DNA from: Gonapodya prolifera JEL478
Taxonomy: Eukaryota; Monoblepharomycota; Monoblepharidomycetes; Monoblepharidales; Gonapodyaceae
Direction: 5' to 3'
DNA length: 64,000 nt
Assembly (NCBI GenBank): GCA_001574975.1
Contig: KQ965737.1
Coordinates: 784,288-848,287 of the forward strand
Shown: one piece after another, positions 13,038-22,455 of the stretch
Numbering within the stretch: the first letter of the stretch is position 1
Layout: each line of letters opens with the position of its first letter
Program-made: the position numbers and the translations under genes
Notes under the pieces: generated by a model
Seen by the model: the letters and a program-made list of their open reading frames with translations, nothing else
Told to the model about the DNA's origin: nothing
Databases searched by the model: none

Positions 13038-13170
13038 ACATGGTGGTGAACATGGCCGGCTTATTTAGTCTATTATTTTCGCACGCACGCTACGCTTCGT
13101 GAACATTGTACCATACACCAATCCCGACGATAACGATATCCCGGCACGCACGCACGCGTTAAACGCATGT

Positions 13171-15660
13171 TTAGTACTTTTCGCAGTACAGCTTGTAGCG
13201 GTCGGCTTTTGGCATTTTGGAGACGTAGTCGGCCACGAACTTAATGGTGCGGGAGTACTTGTCCGCCATCTCTTCACCCCAGGCCTCCTTGATGAGCGGT
13301 TCATTACTTCAAAGAGTAGATCGTCCCGTCAACCAAAACGCGGAGACAGACACGTCAATGCCCGTGGGACCAATGAAAAGCCGTGTGTGCACCACTCACG
13401 CGAACTCCTTGAGCGCCGCCTCGAGCGTGGTGGGCATCTGGCGAATCCCGTGTTCTTTTTTGAAGTCAGCGGGAAGCAGACCCGGGTCTTCGGTGGCCTC
13501 CGGGCCCAACTCCAGCTGGTTCTCAATGCCGTCCAAACCGGCGGCGATGATGGTGCCGATGGCGAGGTAGGGGTTGGCGGTGGAGTCGGCAATCTAAGAC
13601 GTTCCAGGCAAGGGGTAGGATTGTAACGGGGGCTCCGCAAAGGCAATTGTTTGATGGGAGGGGGGGAAGTACACACCTTGAGTTCGACGTTGTTGGCGTT
13701 GCTGTTGGGGCAGCACACGCGCAGCGCGGCTTCCTTGTTCTCGCGCCCCCAAGCGGTGAAGACACCTGCCCAGAAGTGTGGCACAGCGCGCTCTTTTTTG
13801 GGTGTGGGTGGGTTGGTGGGTAGGTGGGGCGGTAAGAAAACGTTGGAAAAAGGTAACTCGCACACCCGCTCCACCCAGTGCTCACCGTAACTCATTTCAG
13901 TGGGCAAGAGCACGAGGGAGATTCCGACAAGGTGCTTGAGGATCCCGGCCATGAAGTGGCGTCCGATCTTGCTGATCCCAGCGGGGTCGCTCTCGTCGAT
14001 GAAGACGTTCTCGCCAGCGGCGTTTCGGAGTGAGAAGTGCTGGGTACGGAGGGGAGGGGGAGCGGCTCGGTGAGAACTTGACGATAACGAGTCCAAAAAC
14101 AAGGGAAACCCGAAACACACCAAATGGCCCCCATTCCCAATCTCAGTCGCCCCCAAAGGTTTGGGCGCCATAGTAGCGGTGAGGCCAAACTGGCGCGCGA
14201 CGGCCTTGACGGCCGTGCGGGTGTAGACGATGTCGTCGGCGGTGGTGAGCGCGTCGCGCGGGCCGAGCGAGAACTCCCATTGGATGTTGCCGCCTTCGCA
14301 GTGCCCTGAGGACGAGGGGTGGGGAGACGGGTGGAGAGGAGTGGAGATGAGGGAGACGAGTGATGACGGGTGGAGACGGGTAAGCACGCGCAAGTGCAAC
14401 AGTGGGTTGTTGGGAACAGGACCACGTACATGTGTTGACCTCGATCCCGGCTTGGTCCAGTGTCTCGACCATGGTGTCCATGAGGTCGCCGGCCTTGCCG
14501 AGCAGGCCGAGGATTTCGGCGCACTGGTGCGTGGACCAGGCTGGGTTCGAGGAGTGCACGGTCACGACCACGGAACAAGTGGGAGAGTGAGTTGGCATCA
14601 CGAGGCGAAGCAAGTAAAAGAACTCCGCGAGAGTATCCAGAGTATTCCTCTCCACGGTGAATCCGCCTACAGCGGTCAGCCTCGGTCGGCGTTATCGCGC
14701 CGAGGCCTCGGTGTCCTCGCACGACGTACATTTATCAGGAACGCCATCCTCGCCGTACTTTTCAAACGCGTGGAACTCAATTTCGGGCCCTACGACCACG
14801 TCGAGACCAGTCTTGGCCTTGAAATTGCGCAGCTGGCGCTTGAGGAATGAGCGCGGGCACAGGTTCCATGGCTCGCCTGTCGGGGTGTGCAGGTCTGCGG
14901 CGACCCAGAGGTTCTTTGGGTGGTAAGGGAGAGGCTTGAGCGATTGGAGGTCGGGACTTTGTCATCCCCGACACGGGTGAGCGGTAGGAAGAGAAGAGGG
15001 GAGGTACCAAACCGCATTTCACGTTCCCCCGACGGGTGAGCGGTAGTGGGAAGGTCCCAAACCAAATTTTATGTTCCCCCGACGGGTGAGCGGTCGAAGG
15101 AAAAGAGTTCGAAAACAAATTTCATTGATTTACCCCAACAGATGAGCGGTAGAAAGAAAGAGAAAAGACTCACGCCCACTCCATGGTTCCGACGGCGCCG
15201 ACAGTGTCTGGGGGCAATCCGGTGGCCATCAGGTCCTGCGGGCCCACGACCATGTACGCGACCGCGACCTGCGCGCGTTTGGGCACGACAGATTTGAAAA
15301 ATCGGCGGGTTGGGATGACATGAGAGCGAGTGAGTGACCTGGGGACAGCGAAGGGTAGGGCGCGGGGGGTGCGTGCATCGATCGAGAGAGAATAGAGACG
15401 GGTCAGAGTCGCGTCGCACCGCGGGAGTCGATTCCCACGCACAGGAAGTTGTTGAGCGCCATCTGGACTCCGATCACGCCGTTCCGTTGCGCGGTGGCGA
15501 GCAGCGCGTCGAGGTCCGGCTTGCCCTGCGACTCGGACGCGTGCGGATCCGTGATGCGCGCAAGAAACGCCTGCACGTCGTTGAGCATCGCTGGATGGGT
15601 GGCGATGGCGAGGCGACTGGAAGGTAAACCGAGTCCGGCAAAGAACCCGACTCCGGTCAT
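13171..15660 (-). CDS. Glutamine-synthetase-type enzyme (GSI/FluG/lengsin-like)
   Basis: This is a multi-exon gene. The most upstream candidate ATG is at 15660, and an internal one at MLNDVQAF may be the true start. In order the exons encode a start region like the GS beta-grasp domain (MALNNFLCVGIDSRG), VAVAYMVVGPQDLM, NLWVAADLHTPTGEPW, VVVGPEIEFHAF (metal-binding glutamates), GGNIQWEFSLGPRDAL, TATMAPKPLG, GNGGHLVCF near the ATP/ammonium site, and RVCCPNSNANNVELK with NPYLAIGTIIAAGLDGI. The end is ADYVSKMPKADRYKLYCEKY. This pattern fits the GSI-like fungal group that includes FluG and gamma-glutamyl ligases rather than the eukaryotic GSII used for nitrogen assimilation. The amine substrate is unknown. 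Two introns contain repeats, annotated separately. Confidence 0.8.
14667..14729 (-). repeat. 63-nt intron made of the GC-rich intronic repeat
   Basis: This intron of the glutamine-synthetase-like gene starts gtacgt and ends ctgtag on the minus strand. It contains an in-frame stop if not removed, so splicing is required. A 34-nt stretch (14680-14713) matches 19672-19705 in the methyltransferase intron at 29 of 34 positions by eye. The core gaccgaggctgaccgc is shared with the repeat in the SDR intron. Almost the whole intron is repeat sequence. Confidence 0.65.
14960..15160 (-). repeat. Intronic tandem repeat, four units of about 50-60 bp
   Basis: Four degenerate units begin near 14964, 15023, 15073 and 15131 on the plus strand. 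Each contains ccccgacgggtgagcggta or a close variant, followed by a purine-rich spacer. The array fills most of one intron of the glutamine-synthetase-like gene. It looks like a young minisatellite with no coding content. Confidence 0.8.
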
Positions 15661-16271
15661 GACGCCTCACGCCACACATGCGCTCCTCACCGTCACCTGA
15701 CGGAGCCTGCACGGACCCCCAACGTTTATTTCGTGCAAAGCAGTGGGAAAACATATGCAAAGTACTTACGGCTGATTGTGCCGCGCTCATTTGCATTTCG
15801 GACAAAGGGTGACGCTTGGAAAGGCAGTCGCGTTATGAAGGCTGTGTTCGATTCTCTTGGTGGAAAGGTGTCTGGCACGTCCGAAAATGGATCATGTCGG
15901 AACTCGGAATCGAGCAGCTTTCCACAATAGTCATTGTAGTACTTAAGACGTGTTTGGTCGAAGGGATATTCCCAACAGGCGATACTGTTGACAAGATTTG
16001 TATGTGATGAGCAAGAGCATTAGTTTGACAAGCCGTCAGCCATTCACCTCGCAGCGCTCTCCAATTGTTTAAGAAGGTAGTCGCCGGCCCCTAATTGGTG
16101 GCGATGCATCAAAGGCTGCTCGGTCACCAGCAGTGCTCCAACCTTTTACGCGCGTCCATCAAATCATTTTTGTTTCTCGCAGTGTACTGCTCAATCTTAT
16201 GCAATCAATCTTATGCAATCGCTCTCATGCAATACAAAGTCTCTAAGAGATCACAATGTCTCTAAAAGAGA
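15661..16271. other. Intergenic stretch with an F-box 3'-end remnant and short repeats
   Basis: No gene was recognised here. At 15723-15751 a 29-nt segment is identical to 17241-17269, the 3' end of the damaged F-box gene. Read on the minus strand it would encode the same C-terminus (FPLLCTK then stop). At 16190-16265 there are short direct repeats: caatcttatg-type units, then tctctaa(a)agagat twice. Confidence 0.6.
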
Positions 16272-16631
16272 TTAACACGAAATGCTGTCAAAGTACTTTT
16301 TCGCCTGCCAAAAAGGCACGTGGTCACCGAAGCAATACACTCCGTCCTGCTGCGACCCTTGGAGTCCATTGCTCCTTAGCGCGTCTCCAATCATAATGTT
16401 CACGTCGTACTCGCAATTGCAGAACTTGGTGAGCTGCCCGTCCTTGTCGCGGGTGAAAATGTTGTAGTGGTTGGTCTGCCACCATTTGTTGTGATACCAC
16501 GAGCACGCCGCGTCCACCTTCTTGACCCATTTGCCGGCGATGGGGCAGCCGTCCGCCGCCTCGGATGGTTGGATCAAGGAGGTGAGGAGACACATGGCCA
16601 GGAAGACGAGGAAGGATGATAGTCTCGACAT
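16272..16631 (-). CDS. Small secreted cysteine-containing protein
   Basis: One exon encodes 119 residues from an ATG at 16631. The first 26 residues form a clear signal peptide (LSSFLVFLAMCLLTSLI, likely cut after PSEAA). The mature protein of about 93 residues has six cysteines (DGCP, AACSW, KFCNCEY, VYCFG, SISC) and many aromatic residues (WVKK, WYHNKWW). This suggests a compact disulphide-bonded domain. I recognise no family. Secretion, size and cysteine content fit an effector, antimicrobial or wall-associated protein, but the sequence does not decide between them. Confidence 0.7.
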   Translation of the reverse strand: MSRLSSFLVFLAMCLLTSLIQPSEAADGCPIAGKWVKKVDAACSWYHNKWWQTNHYNIFTRDKDGQLTKFCNCEYDVNIMIGDALRSNGLQGSQQDGVYCFGDHVPFWQAKKYFDSISC

Positions 16632-16639
16632 GATCAGGT

Positions 16640-17240
16640 TGATGCGGTAGGCTCTAAGGTAGGAAGTTTGGAAAGGAGGTACTGTCGTGTGGAATCGGTG
16701 AATAAAAGTGCACTGATGAGTGATCGCAGACGAGAGGTCGAGAGGTCGAGAATGAACTCACGTTCTTGAACGATGGCTCTGAGAACTCGATCGCTGGCGG
16801 ACGATTTCCGAACTGCTTGTGTTTGGGGGGAAGTGTGCTCCGCTGCCTTTTATTTCAAGGATATGAAGGAGAAGATGAAAAGGAAAACACTGCCCCCGCA
16901 AGCCTTGAACCGCCTCAGGGATCAAGCATTTCCCGACGGATTAGTCATCCAACACAGCCACTGTTCCACTTTTCTTTCCAGCGACTTTACGTATTGTACT
17001 GCCAGGAGATAGGATGGGAAGGTATCTCGTGCGACGACGGGTGTTGACCTCGAAAATCCCAAGTAATTCTTCGACACGAATTGGCATTGAGATATTCATT
17101 TTTTTTTTCATCCTGCATCGGCCCGCTTTTATACTCTTACTCTACTTTCGTGGATAGCGTTTTTGAACCATTCGGGTGTGGATTGGACAAACGAAAACGT
17201 GTGACGCGAAGAACTGCTTTGCCGACTGTTTTACTCCAAG
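16640..17240. other. Intergenic stretch without a recognised gene
   Basis: This stretch is upstream of the small secreted gene and presumably holds its promoter. It contains short open frames without family features and an 11-nt T run near 17098-17108. Nothing else stands out. Confidence 0.5.
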
Positions 17241-17243
17241 CGT

Positions 17244-18460
17244 TTATTTCGTGCAAAGCAGTGGGAAAATACAGATGCGCGGAAGTACATTTGTGCAGAG
17301 GGAATGAATGACTATATTGTCAAACAGTTGGGATGTGAGTATCCCATTATGGTGTCCACAAATCTGGCTGCAAGTTGATTCTGCTCTAGTTGGCTTGCAA
17401 GAACAAACTCCAGATTCAGCACTTGCAAGTTCGGGTAACTGCTGAAAAACGCAGCAGAAATTGAGAAAAAAGGCTTCCTGGTCTAACAGAGCCTTACGTC
17501 CCCAGCGGTCCCCAACCTCCATGACAATGCCAATCTTGCTGATAAAAGGTGCAACGTCGGCAAACACAGCAAACACAACCTCAAAGAGATGCCCAAACTC
17601 CTTCAACGGGATCGGACTCAGTGTACGAAAGTTTAGAAACATTTCAGGAAGAGAAAATGACTAAAGGAATCGCATCGTCTGGGCGTTCCCAAGGCTGGGC
17701 GGAAAATGCGACACCAAAAGTCGTGACCAGGGACCTGCGGGATAAAGGCACTCCTTCGATAAATGTCTGAGCATCCTCAGCTGTCAGAATGTACAGCTCG
17801 CCAGGAATCAGCGTATTAGCGTTTGGTGCAGCCTTGAGCGCCAATTCCAGCTCCTCAACATCTATCCAGTCGCACTCTACATTCTTCACCGACGGCAACG
17901 TGAGTCCGGCCCGGACGAATTGGGACAGCACATCAAGAGTGCCTCGTTCGTGAAAGTCCAGCGAAAACGTCCTCCCACCGCGGGACATGACCCACGGCGC
18001 AAGTGCGGCCAAAAGCTGTGCGCCATCGCTGGCAGGCGTGTTCTCGCTCCATGAGATATGCAGCATGTTCACCGCAAAGACAATTTTAGTCTTGAGCCGT
18101 TTCTCCAGTCTGAGACGGAGTGCAACCGCCACTGCGTTCACGTTAACGGCATCATGCACATCGGTATTTATATCCAAATCCTGACATCCAATCCATTCGC
18201 ACCGCGCACCCAAGGCCGTCCAAAGCATCATGTCGCCACACTGCACACCGTCGAATGCGCGATCGAAGGTGGAGGTGTCCTTGAACGTTTCCGCGCGGTC
18301 CGAAAGGAACGCAGTGCACCGGTCCCCGAGCCTTCCGTCCACGCAGCCTGGAATCGCGCTCCGGCATGCCTCGCGAAACAAACGGCACACGCGGGGAACG
18401 GTTTGGTAGAACTGCTTTCGCGGTAATAAGCGGAACACAGCTTGGAGGATTTCGAGAGGA
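17244..18460 (-). pseudogene. F-box protein gene, probably damaged
   Basis: The minus-strand frame opens with an F-box-like segment (LPLEILQAVFRLLPRKQFYQ then VPRVCRLFREA) and continues for about 270 residues of a leucine-rich F-box substrate-binding type. No ATG precedes the F-box in frame, and a stop lies just upstream. Near 17643 the frame ends (VIFSS, stop). The homologous-looking continuation (MFLNFRTLSPIPLKEFGHLF) lies in another frame, as expected from a single-base change at TCCTGAAATG. It then runs to a stop at 17244. F-box proteins bind SCF ubiquitin ligase through Skp1. The gene may be a pseudogene, may use unseen exons, or may carry an assembly error. Confidence 0.55.
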
Positions 18461-18469
18461 AGCGTTTAG

Positions 18470-18851
18470 AGGTTGGGACCGTTGAGTCCGGGGTTTGTGC
18501 ACTGGGTGGGTTCGTGAGTGTGGGAGGATGTCATTGTATCGGCGTAGTGAGGTGATGCTGGTAACAGGAACTGAGAACTAGCACCATTTCATTTGCTTCG
18601 GTTGCCGCCGAAGGAAACTGATGGGAGAACACGGTCCTCACAAAAAGCTGATAGCGAGAGAATTGTGAAGCGAGAAGAGAGCGAACATGGGTGAGATGAA
18701 GGTGGGCAAATGAAATAATTATTTTGGGGTATCCGTAGCCATTACTTCTCCTCTCACCCCAACATTCTCCAAACTCCTCCATCCGAAAGTTTCCATCATA
18801 AATGTAATCGTTACGAACAAGCAAAAGGCAGGACCAAACATGTCCTACGTC
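18470..18851. other. Gap between F-box gene and methyltransferase
   Basis: No supported gene. It would contain the upstream region of the F-box gene and the 3' region of the methyltransferase, both on the minus strand. Confidence 0.4.
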
Positions 18852-20422
18852 TTACGTCTTGGTACACACATAGACATAATAGTGGAACGCGTCGCCCACG
18901 GTTTGGACCTTGATACTTTCCCACAGCGGAACGCCATCGGTTGTCGTCAATTCAAGGTGCCGGCGGCGGAAGTGGGGTTGGCCAAACGTGATCTGGAGAA
19001 CGTGACCCGGGTTGGGAGGTCAGACCACGATGCGTTTTCGCAAACGGGAACGGTAACATCGCGACCAAGTCCTCGGTCAGTGCTGCCATAAAGCAAGCTT
19101 AGGCCTAGACCTCGCTCCGCCCGCGATGAGTATCTTCCGCTCAGCGGATCACTCGCCTCTGGCGGTCAGCCTCGGTCCACTCGAGCATTCTGGATAAGCG
19201 GGAGTAATGCGCTCCGCGCTGTGTCATTCGAGCTTCGCGCAGGATTCTCGCGCTCCGCGCAGATCATTCGCCTCCGGCGGTCAGCCTCGGTCAGCACTTC
19301 GTGCCTAGGCTTTGGTCCTCGGTCAGGCCTATCACACCTAGTCCTTCGACCTCGCTCCGCCCGCACTGTGCCATTCGCCTCCGGCGGACTCCTCGCTCCG
19401 GGAGAGTATATACCGCTCCGCGGATCATTTGCCTCCGGCGGACACACTCGGTCAGTCGTATCACGCCTAGGCCTTCGACCTTGCTCCGCGAGAGTATATA
19501 CCACTCCGCAGATCACTCGCCTCCGGCGGGAATATGCGCTCGGCGTTTTATAACCGCTTCCGGTGGACTCCTCGGTCTCGCTCCGCGATGAGTATATTCC
19601 GCTCCGCGCTGTGTCATTCGCGCTTCGCGCAGATCATTCGCCTCCAGCGGACTTACTCGCTGCGCTCGTGTCCTCGGTCAGCACTATCGCGCCTAGGACT
19701 CGGTGCTCGGTCTTGCGTGCTTCGCACTCCAGACCTCGCCTCGCTCCGGTCGGACCACTCACATAAATAAACACCCCACGTGAACAAAGCACTCTATGGA
19801 CCTCCCTGACGTACCGCTCCACTTCGGCGCACAGCTCCCTGGGCGGATTCCAGGGGTCGTACGCCTTTCCACCGGCGCCATCCTCGCCATCACCGGTCAA
19901 CAGGGCGTCCATGGTGCCCTTGTCGATCGCCCCTGCAAAGGATTCGGCGGCGAACAGGGCCATATCGCGAATATCTGCCACTTGGAACGTGAAGCGGTCG
20001 GCGTCCAGACCGAGTTTGGCAGTCCGCGCGCGCATGGCCTCGACGACGACTGCCGAGTAGTCGACCGAGGTAACGTGGGTGTACCCGGAGACGAGCGCGA
20101 GTGATTCGGAGAGGGTTGAGTTGCCGCAGCCGAGGACGAGGAGGTGCGGGAGGGCACCGGGGTGCGGAGGCGGTGATGAGGGGGCAGGGGGAGGGAGGTT
20201 CGCTTCGAGGACTGGCCTGATGTCGTCGTAAGATTTGAACCAGTCGAATGTGGCATCGGGGCCTTCGCTAATCGTCGGTGGAGGTGAAGACGGTGAGGGT
20301 GAGATGGCCCCCAGGCGAGGAAGGACGTGCAATCGCCATGAGCACACGCACGTCTGGTATCTCGAGTCCCAGTACTGCTGCGTCTTGTAGTGCGCGTTGT
20401 CAGATGGCAGCACGTCTGGCAT
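18852..20422 (-). CDS. Class I SAM-dependent methyltransferase (EEF1AKMT4/ECE2-methyltransferase-like)
   Basis: The start is the ATG at 20422. Exon 1 gives MPDVLPSDNAHYKTQQYWDS. A short intron of about 60 nt follows, then GPDATFDWFKSYDDIRPVL, SAM-binding motif I LLVLGCGNSTLSE, SVDYSAVVVEAM (motif II acid), FQVADIRDMALF and DKGTMDALLTG. A 770-nt intron (18993-19762) splits the last strand: GVFIY joins phase-0 to ITFGQPHFRRRHL, and the protein ends YVYVCTKT. This order matches the family around human EEF1AKMT4, which methylates a lysine of elongation factor 1A. The target here is inferred. The long intron is filled with a GC-rich repeat. Confidence 0.8.
18993..19762 (-). repeat. 770-nt intron packed with GC-rich palindromic repeat
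   Basis: On the plus strand the array repeats elements such as cgcctccggcgg, tcagcctcggtcagc, gcgcctaggac and ctcgctccgc. Good copies lie near 19153, 19269, 19369, 19429, 19517 and 19636. Open frames within it on both strands are compositional and not genes. The host splice sites are intact: GTGAGT at 19762 and tctccag at 18993. The same family occurs at 14667-14729 and 21146-21297. Confidence 0.8.
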
Positions 20423-20447
20423 TTCTTGTTTCTCGCATCCAGATTAC

Positions 20448-22339
20448 ATGTCCACAGCCCCACTTCCCGAACCCGAAACTCCCCACCGCTCAACGATGCC
20501 GTCCCCAATCCCCGCCGGATTCCCAGACCTGCGCAAGGAGTCGTTGCTCGGTGTTAAGGGAAAGGTCTGCCTCGTCACCGGCGGAGGTGAGGCGCGCGCG
20601 TTGGGGCATCCGGCAATGGTCGTAGCGGATACTGACAATGTGTTTCCGTCCTGTCTTGTCATGCCCAGGAACCGGAATCGGACGAAGTGAGAACTATTTT
20701 CTTTTTAATGGCGCGGATCGATCACCGAGTCGCTGATTCATATTCATGGTCTTGTCGCGAACCGAACCGGCGAACCGAAAGTGATGGCAACCGCCCTAGT
20801 CCGGAACGGCGCCACATGCTACATCTCATCCCGAAAACTCGACGTGTTGGAGAAAGTCGCGAAGGAAATCACGGAGATTGGGCCTGGGAAGTGCTACGGT
20901 GGGTTGGTGTGCCTGCTAGCCTGCTTGGGCGTTGGGCTCTTCAAAGCCTTGGACCGGCATGACGCGATTCTGATGTGCCTGCAATGGACACCTCTAGCTA
21001 TCCAAGCAGACCTCTCCTCCAAAAAGGCATGCTACGACCTCGCCGCAGAGCTGTCAAAGCGCGAGGACAAGCTGCATCTGATGGTCAACAACTCGGGCGC
21101 GTCGTGGGGGTCGGTACGTTGCTGTTGGGGGGTTGGGGGGTGGGCGAGACGGAACGAACGAGGCGAAGCGAGGCCTAAGCGCCGCTAGGCGCTGACCGAG
21201 GCTTTCCCGTCCGCCGGAGGCGAACGATCCTGCGCGAAGCGCGATTGATCCTGCACGGAACACTGACCGAGGCTGTCTGCCGGAGGCGAGGCGAATACGA
21301 GATCTTGGTGGTGATTGTGATTGTGACGGATGGACGAAACCGTTCAAGAGAACGAGTGTCGAGTGTGCTGTGTGTGGGAAGTGACGAGTACTAACGAGTG
21401 CAATGGTTTAATACTGCAACGCTAGCCGCTGGAAGATTACCCCGAGCAGCAAGGGTGGGTCAAGATCATGCAGCTGAACTTGATGTGTATTTTCTATTTG
21501 ACGACTGCGTGAGTAGTTCCATGAGGTTTCGCTGAGCGGAGTGAAGCGCAACCTCATCTATCGAGTACAAGAAAGGGAAGAAGGGCGAACCCTTTCTCTG
21601 CTACCTCGCCCTACTTCCTCACTCACGTTACACTCTTCCTACAGCTGCCTCCCCCTCCTCGAAAAAGGCTCCCGCGGGCCCACCGACCCCTCGCGCGTCG
21701 TGACCGTCGCGAGCGCTCTCGGTATCGTCCCGCACGACACGTACTTGGGCGCGGACGGGATGACAAACGTGTCGTATAACGCGACCAAGGCGGCCGATCT
21801 GCATATGACGAGGCATTTGGCCGGGATGTTGGCCAAGAGGGGGGTGGTGAGTTTGTAGTCTTGGTGGTGCGCTTGTAATTGAGGCAAGGTCGGTCAGTGG
21901 TGTTTGACGCACTGCACTTTTCATTGTGTCTGTCGGAAACGCAGCTGGTGAACACCATCGCTCCGGGTATCGTGCCGACCAAATTCGTCAAGTTCGGAAT
22001 GAGCAAGAACAACAGACTGCTTCTCAAAGAGTACCCCATGGGTTCGTGTTCCCCACCTTTGCGTGCACTTCGGTAGGGTCCAAAGCACTGACACCATACC
22101 ATCCAACCCCCTAAACCAAACCAAACACACGACAGGCCGCTTCGCCGTGCCCACAGACGTCGCGGGCACGATTCTTTTCTTGGCATGTAGGTCCACGCCT
22201 GTTCGTCATTGCACACGCGAACAGCTCAGACGTGACGCTCATTTATCTGACAGCGAAAGCGTCTGCGCACGTGACGGGCGCCACGTTGGTTCTGGACGGA
22301 GGGTGGTCGTTGGAGGATTCGGGGTATGCAAGGCTGTAA
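20448..22339 (+). CDS. Short-chain dehydrogenase/reductase (classical SDR)
   Basis: The start is the ATG at 20448 or a second in-frame ATG at 20495. Exons encode LRKESLLGVKGKVCLVTGGG (nucleotide-binding glycine motif, cut by an intron), MMATALVRNGATCYISSRKL, ADLSSKKACYDLAAEL, VNNSGASWGS (NNAG-type motif), and PLEDYPEQQGWVKIMQLNLM. These are followed by SRVVTVASALGIV with the catalytic Ser, YNATKAA (YxxxK), NTIAPGIVPTKF, and the end ATLVLDGGWSLEDSGYARL. The catalytic Ser-Tyr-Lys set is present. It resembles RhlG/3-oxoacyl reductase-like fungal SDRs, and the substrate is unknown. Its start codon is only 25 bp from that of the divergent methyltransferase. Seven or so introns are present, one carrying the intronic repeat. 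Confidence 0.85.
21146..21297 (+). repeat. GC-rich palindromic repeat inside SDR intron
   Basis: It lies in the 312-nt intron 21114-21425. Two copies of ctgaccgaggct followed by gccggaggcga occur near 21191-21223 and 21263-21288. Palindromic pieces such as gcgcgaagcgcg and cctaagcgccgctaggcg are also present. The reverse complement matches the family in the methyltransferase intron. Relative to host transcription the orientation is the same as in the other two genes. Confidence 0.75.
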
Positions 22340-22455
22340 TAATTTCATGAAATTTAATTGTTTTGTAAATCGCCGTGAGTTGCCGGCTCCGGCCCAAACC
22401 CCACTTTTTCGGAAGCAAATACAGTTTTCCCCCTTCACGGCATCCCACGCCCACA

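Noticed and set aside
19166-19770. Open frames on both strands within the GC-rich repeat near 19.2-19.8 kb
   Set aside because: They arise from the repeat composition inside the methyltransferase intron and have no protein features.
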